Assembly (NCBI RefSeq): GCF_009856825.1
Contig: NZ_WVTD01000001.1
Coordinates: 62,001-126,000 of the forward strand
DNA: 64,000 nt
Direction: 5' to 3'
Origin: Novosphingobium silvae
GTDB taxonomy: Bacteria; Pseudomonadota; Alphaproteobacteria; Sphingomonadales; Sphingomonadaceae
Shown here: one piece after another, positions 18,419-29,564 of the stretch
How positions within the stretch are numbered: the stretch's first letter is position 1
Layout: the number at the start of each line of letters is the position of its first letter
Made by a program: the position numbers and the translations under genes
The notes under the pieces: model-generated
Seen by the model: only the letters and a program-made list of their open reading frames with translations
What the model was told of the DNA's origin: nothing
The model's database searches: none

Positions 18419-19105
18419 ATGAGCGGGCTGAACATCCTCTATATCGAGGACGATTCGCGCGCGGCCTCGCAGGTCAGGGAACTTGCCCTCCAGTCGGGAG
18501 ACACCCTGAGCTGGTGCGCCACGGGAAGCGACGGGCTCAAGCGCGCGGGAGCCGAACGCTTCGACGTCATCATCCTCGACCGCATGCTGCCCGACCTCGA
18601 CGGGCTGACGATCCTTGCACGCCTGCGCGAAAGCGGCGTCGGCACCCCGGTGCTGCTGCTTTCGGCGCTGGGACGCAGCTCCGACCGCGCCGAAGGGCTG
18701 GATGCGGGCGCGGACGACTATCTTGCCAAGCCGTTCGAGGCGGACGAACTGCTGGCTCGCCTGCGCGCGCTACATCGCCGCGCCTCCGGCCGCGAGCATT
18801 CCGCCGTCATCCTCTACGGCGCCTTCGAGTGCCACGTGAAGGCCCGCACCGCCTTCCGCGACAACCGTCACCTCGCGCTGAGCCCCAAGGAGTTCGAGCT
18901 TTTCCGCTACTTCATGGAGAATGCGGGCGAAGTCCTCACCCGCGAGATGCTGCTGCGCGACGTGTGGAAAATGAACTTCGACCCGCAGACCAACGTCGTC
19001 GACGTCAACATAGGTCGCCTGCGCCGCAAGCTCGAGGAAGGTTTCGACCGGCCCGCCCTTGCGACCATATGGGGCTCGGGATACCGGCTGCTCGACGGGC
19101 GGTGA
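18419..19105 (+). CDS. OmpR-family response regulator
   Basis: A 228-residue two-component response regulator. The receiver domain has acidic residues near 10-12 (IEDD), phospho-acceptor Asp54 (VIILDRMLPD) and Lys104 (DDYLAKPFE). The C-terminal winged helix has LSPKEFELFRYFMENAGEVLTREMLL and the wing ATIWGSGYRL. The frame is open to 18167, but the ATG at 18419 matches the family N-terminus. The histidine kinase gene follows after 46 bases on the same strand. The signal is unknown; the winged-helix region resembles PhoP/QseB-type regulators. Confidence 0.93.
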   Translation: MSGLNILYIEDDSRAASQVRELALQSGDTLSWCATGSDGLKRAGAERFDVIILDRMLPDLDGLTILARLRESGVGTPVLLLSALGRSSDRAEGLDAGADDYLAKPFEADELLARLRALHRRASGREHSAVILYGAFECHVKARTAFRDNRHLALSPKEFELFRYFMENAGEVLTREMLLRDVWKMNFDPQTNVVDVNIGRLRRKLEEGFDRPALATIWGSGYRLLDGR

Positions 19106-19151
19106 GGATGCCTTTCCATGCAAGGCCCCGATTCCGGGGCGAACCTTCGGC

Positions 19152-20507
19152 ATGAGCCGCCTCATCCTCATTCGCCACTCGATCTTCGCGCAGATCGTCG
19201 TGTGGGCGATCGCGACCGCGGCGACGATCACCTTCGGCCTCTGGGCGCTCACCAACGCAACGATCCAGCGGACCAACCGGCAGGCTCTGGAGCGGGCCGT
19301 CGACGTCGACCTTGCAGGCATGGTCGACATCTATGCCAGCGGCGACGAACACGAACTCGCCAAGCGGATCAAGGACCGCCTCGCCCTGCAACCGCGCGCC
19401 GGGGCCACCGCGCACTACCTGCTTGCCGACGACCAGGGCAATCGCATCGCCGGCGATCTCACCAGATGGCCGGGCCTGCGCGCCGGGCTGTCGGAAGCCG
19501 GAGACGTCAGGATCGACGGTAACGAGGGGGCGTTCGCCCGCTCCACCCAGCTTGCCCCCAACCTGAGGCTGCTGGTGGCGCACGAATACAACGACCTCAG
19601 CGTCCTGCAGCGCCAGGTCGCGCTGGTGTTCCTGACGGGCGGCGTGCTGGCGGTGCTCGCGGTGGCGCTGGGCGGATGGACCGCGGCGCACCGGCTTGCC
19701 GGAAGGCTCGAGCGGATCAACGCCGCCTTTCGCCAGCCCGACGATGCAGCGCTGGAGCAACTGGCCCGCAGCTCCGTCGGCCGCGACGAGATCGACGAAC
19801 TGACGAGCCACTCGGGCAATGCGCTCTCGCGGCTGAAGCGCCTGGCGGCCGCGCACCGCGAGACGAGCGACCACGTCGCGCACGAGATGCGCACGCCGCT
19901 CATGCACCTCGACAACCGACTGGTGAAGGCGCTCGCCGCCACGCCCGATGGCGAGACCGCGGCGCGCATTGCCGACGCCCGCAAGGAAATTCGCGGCATC
20001 ATCCGCATGCTCGAATCGCTTCTCGACATCGCCGCGAGCGAGGCGCGCCGAGGAGACCGGCACGGGCTCTCGCCCGTGGACCTGAGCGCCCTCGTCACCC
20101 GACTGGCGGAACTCTATGCCGACAGCGCGGAGGATTCGGGCCATCACCTCGCCTTCGACGTGGAGCCCGGCGTCATGATCGACGGGGAGGAGATGCAGCT
20201 GACACGGCTCGTCACCAACCTGCTCGACAACGCCTTCAAGTTCGTGCCTGCCGGTGGTACGGTGCGCCTCACGCTGCGGCAGGGCCCGAGACTCGTGGTG
20301 AGCGACGATGGACCGGGCATCTGCGAGGATCAACGAGAACGTATTTTCGAGAAGTTCAGTCGCGGTGGCAGTCGCTTCGGAACGGAAGGGGCCGGCCTTG
20401 GCCTTGCCCTGTGCCGCGCAATCGCCGAGCGGCACCACCTGGAGATCAACCTGGTGCCCACCGAGAAGGGCGCCTGTTTCAGCGTTACGCCGGAGTCGAA
20501 GCGATGA
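19152..20507 (+). CDS. Sensor histidine kinase
   Basis: The 451-residue membrane kinase has two membrane segments, about 12-33 and 156-176, enclosing a periplasmic sensor of roughly 120 residues. A HAMP-like linker follows, then the dimerisation helix with phospho-acceptor His244 (HVAHEMRTPL). The ATPase domain has N-box LVTNLLDNAFKF (353-364), DDGPGI (385-390) and GAGLGLAL (413-420). It pairs with the upstream OmpR-type regulator. Its stop overlaps the next start by ATGA, so the downstream exported protein is translationally coupled and may belong to the same signalling unit. Confidence 0.93.
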   Translation: MSRLILIRHSIFAQIVVWAIATAATITFGLWALTNATIQRTNRQALERAVDVDLAGMVDIYASGDEHELAKRIKDRLALQPRAGATAHYLLADDQGNRIAGDLTRWPGLRAGLSEAGDVRIDGNEGAFARSTQLAPNLRLLVAHEYNDLSVLQRQVALVFLTGGVLAVLAVALGGWTAAHRLAGRLERINAAFRQPDDAALEQLARSSVGRDEIDELTSHSGNALSRLKRLAAAHRETSDHVAHEMRTPLMHLDNRLVKALAATPDGETAARIADARKEIRGIIRMLESLLDIAASEARRGDRHGLSPVDLSALVTRLAELYADSAEDSGHHLAFDVEPGVMIDGEEMQLTRLVTNLLDNAFKFVPAGGTVRLTLRQGPRLVVSDDGPGICEDQRERIFEKFSRGGSRFGTEGAGLGLALCRAIAERHHLEINLVPTEKGACFSVTPESKR

Positions 20508-21100
20508 GCCTTGCATTGCGCCGCCGCCCTGCCCCCTTCGCCGCCATCCTCTGCGCGGCCCTGTGCACCGCGCCATGCGCAGCAGCACCGGCAGCCCCTA
20601 CAGCCGCGCAGGACGATGCACCCGCGCTTGGAGAGAGAGTGGCGCTCGCGCTGTCGAGCGCGCAGGCCGCGCAGGCCGGAGCAGACGCCTCGGCGCTCGC
20701 ACAGGCGCTTGGCGTGATCGAACGCGCAGGCGCCCGTCCCCTCGCCGAGTGGCAGGGGCAAGACCCCGTCCCCGCCTGGCGCGCGCTGGTCGCCACCACG
20801 CCCAGCCCGCTTCGCGGCAGTCCCCTTGGCCCCGGTTATCGCAGCGGCAAGGCCGCGCCCGGGCGAAGCGACAGTTTCGAGCAGGTGTTCCTTTCGGGCA
20901 AGAAGGCCAGCATCGCCCTTTCCACGCCCAGCAACACGCCCATGACGCTGCAGGTCCTCGACGCCGACCGGCGGCCCGTCTGCACTGCCGCCGACGCCCG
21001 TCGCGGCTGCCGCTGGATACCCCTTTTCACCCAGCGCTACGTGATCGAGGTGCGCAACGGCGGCGACCGGGTGGCCGAATATTTCCTCGTGGTGGAGTGA
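20504..21100 (+). CDS. Exported protein coupled to the two-component system
   Basis: The 198-residue protein has a signal peptide (basic ALRRRPAP, Ala/Cys-rich core, cleavage near AAAPAAP). The mature part has a predicted helical first half (Ala-rich, residues 40-70) and a beta-rich C-terminal half with two Cys (PVCTAADARRGCRW) and an aromatic-rich ending. The ATG overlaps the kinase stop (ATGA), implying translational coupling. It may be a periplasmic accessory of the kinase, but that is inferred from position alone; no family was recognised. Confidence 0.75.
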   Translation: MSLALRRRPAPFAAILCAALCTAPCAAAPAAPTAAQDDAPALGERVALALSSAQAAQAGADASALAQALGVIERAGARPLAEWQGQDPVPAWRALVATTPSPLRGSPLGPGYRSGKAAPGRSDSFEQVFLSGKKASIALSTPSNTPMTLQVLDADRRPVCTAADARRGCRWIPLFTQRYVIEVRNGGDRVAEYFLVVE

Positions 21101-21115
21101 CCTGCTGGCCGCCCT

Positions 21116-22768
21116 TCACTCGCTGCGAAAAGCGTGAGTGATCGGATAGCGGCGGTCCCGGCCGAAGTTGCGCGAGGTCAGCTTGACGCCCGGGGCGGAC
21201 TGGCGGCGCCTGTACTCCGCGCTGTGGAGAAGGTCTTCCACCGCCCTCACCGTTTCCCGCGCGAAGCCTTCCTGCACCAGCTGCCCCACGCTCTTGTCGT
21301 TCTCGACGAGGCCGACGAGGATGGCATCGAGCATCTCGCCCTCGGGCAGGCGGCCGCTCCCGTACGGTCCCCCGCGCGCCGTGTCTCGCCGTCCGCGAAG
21401 CAGCGTGGCCTGCGGGATCACCGCTCCGGCCGGGCCAAGGCCGATGCGCGGCACATGGCCGTTCCGCCAGCTGGCGAGCGCGGCGACAGTGCTGGCGTAG
21501 GCATCCTTCAGCGGATTGTAGGCGGCCGCGCCCGCGCACAGCGCTGCATCGCCGGTGCCGAGATCGCTCTTGTCGCTGCTCGTCACCAGCAGCGAGCCGC
21601 GCCGCCCCGCGAGGATGGCCAGCGCCGCCGCGCGCAGCTGGCGCTCCGGCTCTTCCTCCGTCCGGCTGCTGGGCACATCCCCATCCTCTTGCCCCAGCAT
21701 GGCGTCCATGCTCTCGAGCGCCGCGTCGATCGGCATCGGCGCGCAGCGGATGCCCAGTGCGCTGGCGCAGGCGGCTGCGTCCTCCAGCGCTGCACCGGCC
21801 GTGGAGCGCGAGGGCATCATCACGGCGCGAACGCGTTCCGGCCCGAGCGCGTCCACCGCGATCGCGGCGCAGGCGGCCGAGGCCACGCCGCCGTCCAGCG
21901 CCAGCAGCGCGCCCCGAAAGCCACCCCGGTTCACATAGTCCCGCAAGGCCAGGACCATGGCGCAGTAGATGTCCTCAGGATGCGCGGCCAGGGCTTCCAC
22001 GGTGCCGCGATCGCATCGCCAGCCTCTCACCGTCTTGGTCCAGCGGGTTTCGAAGACCTGCTCCTCCCAGTCCCTCAGCTGCGCTGCGAGGCTGCCATCG
22101 CCGTTGACGACGAAGCTGGCCCCATCGAACACCAGTTCGTCCTGCCCACCCACGCGGTTGAGGTAGGCCAGCGGAAGCCCGGTATCGACCGCGCGGCGCT
22201 TGGCCACGCCCTCGATCCGCAGGGCATCCTTGTTCATCTCGTAGGGACTGCCGTTGATCGAGACGAGGATCTCGGCGCCGAAATCGGCAAGGTGGCGGCA
22301 CACCTCGACGCGCCACAGGTCCTCGCCAACCGGCACGCCGATCATTGTGCCGCGCAGGATCACCGGTTCGGGCAGCGGGCCGGGCTGGAACAGGCGCATC
22401 TCGTCCAGCGTGCCATAGTTCGGCAGCTCGTGCTTGAGGCGCACGGCCGCGACTTTCCCCTGGTCGAGGAGAGCGACGCCGTTGTGAAGCGCGCCATCGA
22501 GGATGAAGGCCGAGCCGACCAGCATCGCCGGTCCCTCGCTCGCGCTCGCTTCTGCCAGTTGCTGCAGTTGCGCGGCTGCGCGTTCGATCAGGGCGGGCTT
22601 GAGGACCAGGTCCTCGGGCGGATAGCCGACAAGGTGAAGTTCGGGGAAGACCACAAGGTCGCTGCCCTTCGCCTGCTCGCGCGCGGCAAGGACGCCTGCC
22701 GCATTGCCGGGAATGTCTCCCACCGACTGGTTGAGCTGCGCGAGAGTGATCTTCAGCGTGTCGGGCAT
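21116..22768 (-). CDS. nadE: Glutamine-dependent NAD synthetase with altered glutaminase site
   Basis: The 550-residue two-domain enzyme converts nicotinate adenine dinucleotide to NAD. The N-terminal nitrilase-like glutaminase domain shows FPELHLVGYPPEDL (catalytic Glu) and LKHELPNYG (catalytic Lys). The expected nucleophile motif, usually CED in this family, reads VPVGEDLWR, so Gly148 stands where Cys should be. The C-terminal synthetase domain has LALDGGVASAACA, with Gly and Val in SGGxDS-loop positions also unusual, TSSDKSDLGTGDAAL and ending typical of the family. The frame opens earlier, but MPDTLK at 22768 is the likely start. Confidence 0.9.
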   Translation of the reverse strand: MPDTLKITLAQLNQSVGDIPGNAAGVLAAREQAKGSDLVVFPELHLVGYPPEDLVLKPALIERAAAQLQQLAEASASEGPAMLVGSAFILDGALHNGVALLDQGKVAAVRLKHELPNYGTLDEMRLFQPGPLPEPVILRGTMIGVPVGEDLWRVEVCRHLADFGAEILVSINGSPYEMNKDALRIEGVAKRRAVDTGLPLAYLNRVGGQDELVFDGASFVVNGDGSLAAQLRDWEEQVFETRWTKTVRGWRCDRGTVEALAAHPEDIYCAMVLALRDYVNRGGFRGALLALDGGVASAACAAIAVDALGPERVRAVMMPSRSTAGAALEDAAACASALGIRCAPMPIDAALESMDAMLGQEDGDVPSSRTEEEPERQLRAAALAILAGRRGSLLVTSSDKSDLGTGDAALCAGAAAYNPLKDAYASTVAALASWRNGHVPRIGLGPAGAVIPQATLLRGRRDTARGGPYGSGRLPEGEMLDAILVGLVENDKSVGQLVQEGFARETVRAVEDLLHSAEYRRRQSAPGVKLTSRNFGRDRRYPITHAFRSE

Positions 22769-22869
22769 GGCCCGGTTGATGCCCGCGCCACCGGGGCAGT
22801 GCAAACGAAAAGCCGTGCCCGGAGCATGGACCTACGGAGTCCGACCGGAGGCTTTGCGCTTGCGCCGGA

Positions 22870-22898
22870 TACAAAAAACCCTCCCGCTAAGGAGGGCT
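22870..22898 (-). terminator. Rho-independent terminator after the small lipoprotein gene
   Basis: On the minus strand CCCTCC pairs with GGAGGG across a six-base loop and is followed by at least six T's (complement of the A-run at 22873-22878). It lies about 110 bases beyond the stop of the lipoprotein gene at 23007 and 100 bases before the nadE start, so it separates these two transcripts. Confidence 0.85.
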
Positions 22899-23006
22899 TC
22901 TGTCCGTCGTGAAACGGACTTTCCGTCAGGACCCCGAAAAGTCCCGGATCGAAAAGCCGCGGGGGCCAGCGAGCCGCGAGGGCAGGCGCCAGACCCCCAG
23001 AGCCGA

Positions 23007-23177
23007 TTACATCGCCTCGGACGCAGCCTCGGTCGGCACGTCGGTGGCGTCACCGGTCATCATCTCTTCCGGAGTGGTTTCCACCGACTCGGTGGCTTCG
23101 GGAGCCGGTTCACCACCACAAGCAGCGAGCGACAGTGCGGCGACCGACGCGAACGCGGCGAAAGCAATCTTCTTCAT
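23007..23177 (-). CDS. Small acidic lipoprotein of unknown function
   Basis: A 56-residue protein with a lipoprotein signal (KK, hydrophobic core, lipobox LAACGG with lipidated Cys20). The mature part, about 37 residues, is rich in Glu, Thr and Pro and looks disordered. An AAGGGG lies before the ATG at 23177, and a terminator follows downstream. It is divergent from the sahR-like gene and shares a 168-base intergenic region that contains the 22-bp operator. Small lipoproteins of this type are common in sphingomonads; the role is unknown. Confidence 0.8.
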   Translation of the reverse strand: MKKIAFAAFASVAALSLAACGGEPAPEATESVETTPEEMMTGDATDVPTEAASEAM

Positions 23178-23309
23178 GCGAATCCCCTTGCATTGTTTGG
23201 CGCATAGGCCAACGCTTGCAGGCAAGCCTGCAGTGGCACTCTTTAGACGAGACGATGGTGCAACGCAAATAGGAATGATGGTGGCCGAAATCGGCTGTTT
23301 TCCTAGGGC

Positions 23310-23338
23310 TTGCAAACATATAAAGATATCTTTATATG
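23310..23338 (+). promoter_or_regulatory. Predicted promoter of the sahR-met operon
   Basis: TTGCAA (23310-23315), a 17-base spacer and TATATG (23333-23338) form a plausible sigma-70-type promoter. The -10 box lies inside the right arm of the 22-bp palindrome, so a bound regulator would block polymerase. Transcription would start around 23344-23346, at or next to the ATG at 23346, implying a nearly leaderless first gene; no Shine-Dalgarno is visible before that ATG. Confidence 0.5.
23317..23338. promoter_or_regulatory. Perfect 22-bp palindromic operator, probable SahR site
   Basis: An uninterrupted 22-bp perfect palindrome with half-site CATATAAAGAT followed by its exact complement. AT-rich symmetric sites of the ATAAAGATATCTTTAT kind are typical for ArsR-type regulators of S-adenosylhomocysteine recycling. 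It lies immediately upstream of the gene for exactly such a regulator, with a predicted -10 inside it, so autoregulation of the whole met operon is the simplest reading. Confidence 0.75.
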
Positions 23339-23345
23339 CCTTGCC

Positions 23346-24362
23346 ATGCGGATCGACCCCCTCCTGAGAGCTCTTTCTGAGCCAACGCGGCTGCGCATCA
23401 TGCGCCTGCTCGCGCATATGGAGCTGGCGGTCGGCGAGCTTGCGCAGGTGCTCGGCCAGAGCCAGCCCCGCGTCTCGCGCCACATCCGCATCCTGTGCGA
23501 CGCGGGCCTTGCCGAGCGGCGCAAGGAAGGCAGCTGGGTGTTCCTGCGCAGCGCGGTGAACGAGCACGGCCCTCTCTCGATGGGGAGCGTGGCGGCGCAG
23601 CTGCTGACGCTGGCGGAGCGGGAGGACGCGCAGTTCTGCGCCCGGTGCGCCGAGGACCGCCGCCACCTGGCAGCGATCCGCGCGGCGCGGGAGGCGAACG
23701 CGCAGGCCTACTTCGCGCGCCATGCCGAGGAATGGGACACGCTGCGCAGCCTGCACGGCGCCGACGAGCCGGTGGAGGCCGCCTTGCTCGACACGCTGGG
23801 CCGGGATCCGCTCGGCGCGCTGCTGGATGTGGGCACCGGCACCGGGCGCATGGCCGAGCTTCTCTCCCCGGGCGCGGGGCAAGTGACCGCGCTCGACAAG
23901 AGCCCCGAGATGCTGCGCATCGCCCGCGCGCGCCTGCAGACGCTTCCGGCGGGCAAGATCGACCTCGTGCAGGGCGATTTCACCGCGCTGCCCTTTGCCC
24001 CGGCCGCCTTCGACACGGTGCTCTTCCATCAGGTGCTGCACTATGCGCAGGATCCCGGCGCGGTGCTGGCGGAGGCCGCGCGCGTCCTTCGGCCGGGCGG
24101 TCGCATCGCGGTCGTCGATCTTGCCGCCCACGACCGCGAGGAACTGCGCGAGCGTCACGCCCATGCGCGCCTCGGCTTTTCGGACGAGCAGATGCTGGCG
24201 CTGCTCGCTTCCGCAGGGCTGGTCCCGGCCGCCCCCACCGCATTGCCGGGCGATCCGCTCACCGTGAAGATCTGGACGGCGCGGCGGGAAAGCGCCACGG
24301 GCGACCACGCCCTCCCCGCGCCCAGCGAAGCCAACGCCAATCGAGAGACAAGCCCGACATGA
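23346..24362 (+). CDS. sahR: ArsR-type regulator fused to a SAM-dependent methyltransferase domain, SahR-like
   Basis: A 338-residue two-domain protein. Residues 5-75 form an ArsR winged helix (LSEPTRLRIMRLL, LGQSQPRVSRHIRIL). Residues about 120-320 form a class I methyltransferase-like domain with LLDVGTGTGRMAEL (motif I at 161-167), LDKSPEML, and VLRPGGRIAVVDL. In proteobacteria this architecture next to metF/metH is known as SahR, thought to sense S-adenosylhomocysteine and repress methionine-cycle genes. The frame is open 12 codons upstream through the operator; the ATG at 23346 is preferred. The stop overlaps metF (ATGA). Confidence 0.85.
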   Translation: MRIDPLLRALSEPTRLRIMRLLAHMELAVGELAQVLGQSQPRVSRHIRILCDAGLAERRKEGSWVFLRSAVNEHGPLSMGSVAAQLLTLAEREDAQFCARCAEDRRHLAAIRAAREANAQAYFARHAEEWDTLRSLHGADEPVEAALLDTLGRDPLGALLDVGTGTGRMAELLSPGAGQVTALDKSPEMLRIARARLQTLPAGKIDLVQGDFTALPFAPAAFDTVLFHQVLHYAQDPGAVLAEAARVLRPGGRIAVVDLAAHDREELRERHAHARLGFSDEQMLALLASAGLVPAAPTALPGDPLTVKIWTARRESATGDHALPAPSEANANRETSPT

Positions 24363-25279
24363 CCGCTGCTCCCCAGCCCGCAACCGGGCGCACTGCAGAG
24401 ACCCCGCTTTTCGCAGGGGCCCGGGGCGACATCTGCGTCTCCTTCGAATTCTTCCCGCCCAAGACGGAGAAGATGGAAGAGCAGCTGTGGGATGCGATCA
24501 CCCAGCTTGCACCGCTCGATCCCAGCTTCGTCTCGGTGACTTACGGCGCGGGCGGCTCCACGCGCGAGCGCACGCATGCGACCGTTTCGCGCATCGTGCG
24601 GGAAACTTCGCTGGTGCCGGCCGCCCACCTCACCTGCGTGGCGGCAAGCAAGGCCGAGATCGCCGAGGTGGTCGACCAGTACTGGGAAGCGGGCGTGCGC
24701 CACATCGTCGCCCTGCGCGGCGATCCGCCGCCGTCTGACGGCGGCCGCTTCGTGGCCCATCCCGAAGGCTATGCCAGCGCCGCCGAGCTGGTCGAGGGAC
24801 TTATGAAGCGCCACGACTTCGAGGTTTCCGTCGCCGCCTATCCCGAGGTTCACCCCGAAGCGGCGAGCGCCGACCTCGACCTCGACAACCTCAAGCGCAA
24901 GATCGATGCCGGCGCCACCCGCGCGATCACGCAGTTCTTCTTCTCGACCGACGCCTATTTCCGCTTCCTCGACAAGGCGCTGGCGGCGGGCATCACCGCG
25001 CCGATCCTGCCCGGCATCATGCCGGTGACGAGCTTCACCGCGATCCGCCGCATGTCGGGCAATACAGAGATCCCGGACTGGCTGGAGACGATGTTCGAAG
25101 GGCTCGACGAGCGTCCGGGCCCCCGCGCCCTCGTCGCCGCGGTGGCGGCCGCGGACCTTTGCAAGCGCCTCTACGAAGGCGGCGTGCGCGACTTTCACTT
25201 CTACACTCTCAACCGCGCCGAGCAGGCCTACGCCATCTGCCAGCTGCTCGGCCTGCGTCCCAAGGAGCTCGCCGCATGA
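24359..25279 (+). CDS. metF: Methylenetetrahydrofolate reductase
   Basis: The 306-residue flavoenzyme reduces 5,10-methylene-THF to 5-methyl-THF, the methyl donor for MetH. It shows SFEFFPPKTEKMEEQLW near the N-terminus (active-site Glu), VTYGAGGSTRERT, HIVALRGDPP, AITQFFFSTDAYFRF and PGIMPV. Length is usual. Its start overlaps the sahR stop and its stop overlaps the metH part 1 start, both by ATGA, so the three are tightly coupled in one operon. Confidence 0.97.
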   Translation: MTAAPQPATGRTAETPLFAGARGDICVSFEFFPPKTEKMEEQLWDAITQLAPLDPSFVSVTYGAGGSTRERTHATVSRIVRETSLVPAAHLTCVAASKAEIAEVVDQYWEAGVRHIVALRGDPPPSDGGRFVAHPEGYASAAELVEGLMKRHDFEVSVAAYPEVHPEAASADLDLDNLKRKIDAGATRAITQFFFSTDAYFRFLDKALAAGITAPILPGIMPVTSFTAIRRMSGNTEIPDWLETMFEGLDERPGPRALVAAVAAADLCKRLYEGGVRDFHFYTLNRAEQAYAICQLLGLRPKELAA

Positions 25280-26337
25280 GCGTGCGCGAAACATTCCTCG
25301 CCGAGGCGGCCAAGCGCATCCTCATCACCGACGGCGCGTTCGGTACCGAGATCCAGAACTGGAAGCTCTCGGAAGCCGACTATGCCGGCGACCTCGGGCT
25401 GACCCACGACCAGAAGGGCAACAACGACATCCTCGCGCTGACCAAGCCCGAGGTTCCCGAGGCGATCCACCGCGCCTACTTCGAGGCCGGTGCGGACATT
25501 GCCGAGACCAACACCTTCTCGGCCAACCGCATCAGCCAGGCCGATTACGGCGCCGAGCATCTGGTCCGCGAGATCAACGTGGAATCGGCGAGGCTCGCCC
25601 GCCGCCTTGCCGACGAATTCCAGGCGAAGGACGCCGACAAAGGTATTTGGCGCCCCCGCTTCGTCGCGGGCGCGATCGGGCCGACCAACAAGACCCTTTC
25701 GCTCAGCCCCGACGTGAACGATCCCGGCTACCGCGAGATCGACTGGGACACGCTGGTCGACGTCTACAAGGAGCAGGCCGCCGCCCTCGTCGAAGGGGGC
25801 GCGGACTTCATCCTGATCGAGACCGTGTTCGACACGCTGAACGCCAAGGCGGGCGTGATGGCGGTGCGCCAGCTGGAGCACGAGCTTGGCCGCGAAGTGC
25901 CGATCATGCTTTCGATGACGCTGACCGATCTTTCGGGCCGCAACCTGTCCGGCCACACGGTCGAGGCGTTCTGGCACGCGGTTCGGCACGCCAAGCCCGT
26001 CACCATCGGGCTCAACTGCTCGTTCGGGGCGACGCAGCTGCGCCCCCACGTGAAGACGCTGTCGGAGATCGCCGATACGCTCATCATGATCTATCCGAAC
26101 GCCGGGCTGCCCAACGAACTGGGCGCCTACGACGAGATGCCAGAGACCACGGCGGGCTTCGTGGGCGAATGGGCCGTCGCCGGGCAGGTGAACGTACTGG
26201 GCGGCTGCTGCGGCTCCACCCCTACGCACATCAAGGCAATCGCCGAGAAGGTGGGCGGCATGGCTCCGCGTGCGCTCCCCCGGCTTGAGCCCGTCACGCG
26301 CCTTGCAGGGCTCGAGCCCTTCATCATGGAGGCGTGA
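25276..26337 (+). CDS. metH: Cobalamin-dependent methionine synthase, homocysteine-binding part
   Basis: The 353-residue protein is the homocysteine-binding module of MetH encoded as a separate gene. It has the TIM-barrel start LITDGAFGTEIQ, AGADIAETNTFSANR, and the zinc ligands in GLNCSFGA and GGCCGSTPTH, which activate homocysteine thiolate. The methyl-folate, cobalamin and reactivation modules are in the gene at 26875..29511. It lies in the operon directly after metF. Split MetH genes are known in alphaproteobacteria; the intervening acetyltransferase gene is less usual. Confidence 0.95.
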   Translation: MSVRETFLAEAAKRILITDGAFGTEIQNWKLSEADYAGDLGLTHDQKGNNDILALTKPEVPEAIHRAYFEAGADIAETNTFSANRISQADYGAEHLVREINVESARLARRLADEFQAKDADKGIWRPRFVAGAIGPTNKTLSLSPDVNDPGYREIDWDTLVDVYKEQAAALVEGGADFILIETVFDTLNAKAGVMAVRQLEHELGREVPIMLSMTLTDLSGRNLSGHTVEAFWHAVRHAKPVTIGLNCSFGATQLRPHVKTLSEIADTLIMIYPNAGLPNELGAYDEMPETTAGFVGEWAVAGQVNVLGGCCGSTPTHIKAIAEKVGGMAPRALPRLEPVTRLAGLEPFIMEA

Positions 26338-26855
26338 TGGATCGGCTTCCGATCTGGCGCATCCGCCCGGCGGGGCCGGAGGATGCCGAGGCGCTCGCCC
26401 TAGTGGGCGGGGCGACGTTCCTCGAAACCTTTGCAGGCGTCATCGACGGCGCCGGGCTGGTCGCGCATTGCACGCGCCAGCACGCGCCCGAGAGTTATCG
26501 CGCCTACTTCGCCGGAGGGGCAAACGCCTGGCTCGCCGAGATCGAGCCGGGCGGCGCGCCGGTGGGCTACGCGCTCCTGTGCGCGCCCGAGATCGAGCAT
26601 GCGCAGCTCGGCGATGTGGAGCTCAAGCGCATCTACCTGCTTTCCCGCTTCCAGGGCTCGACCATCGCCAGCGCCCTGATGCAGGCGGTAGTCGCCCACG
26701 CGCAAGGCGCAAGGCGCCTGCTGCTCGGCGTCAAGGACGACAACCACCGCGCCCTTTCCTTCTATGCCAAGCACGGCTTCGAGACGATCGGCACCCGCCG
26801 CTTCGACGTGGGCGGCAGGACATACGACGACTTCGTGCTCGCACGGCCTCTCTGA
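26337..26855 (+). CDS. GNAT-family N-acetyltransferase
   Basis: The 172-residue protein is a GNAT acetyltransferase. The fold is suggested by [17 protein letters not shown] at the N-terminus, [25 protein letters not shown] (acetyl-CoA pyrophosphate-binding region, about 95-120) and the C-terminal [23 protein letters not shown]. The ATG at 26337 overlaps the metH part 1 stop (TGATG) with GGAGG before it; a GTG at 26334 is also open. It lies between the two metH parts. A substrate linked to methionine metabolism or MetH is a guess from position. Confidence 0.88.
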   Translation: MDRLPIWRIRPAGPEDAEALALVGGATFLETFAGVIDGAGLVAHCTRQHAPESYRAYFAGGANAWLAEIEPGGAPVGYALLCAPEIEHAQLGDVELKRIYLLSRFQGSTIASALMQAVVAHAQGARRLLLGVKDDNHRALSFYAKHGFETIGTRRFDVGGRTYDDFVLARPL

Positions 26856-26874
26856 TTCAACGAGAACACAAAAG

Positions 26875-29511
<2,637 letters not shown>

Positions 29512-29564
29512 CGAACGCCATCTTCGCACTTGCAACATGACGGCACGAAGGTAACGCTGGCGGC

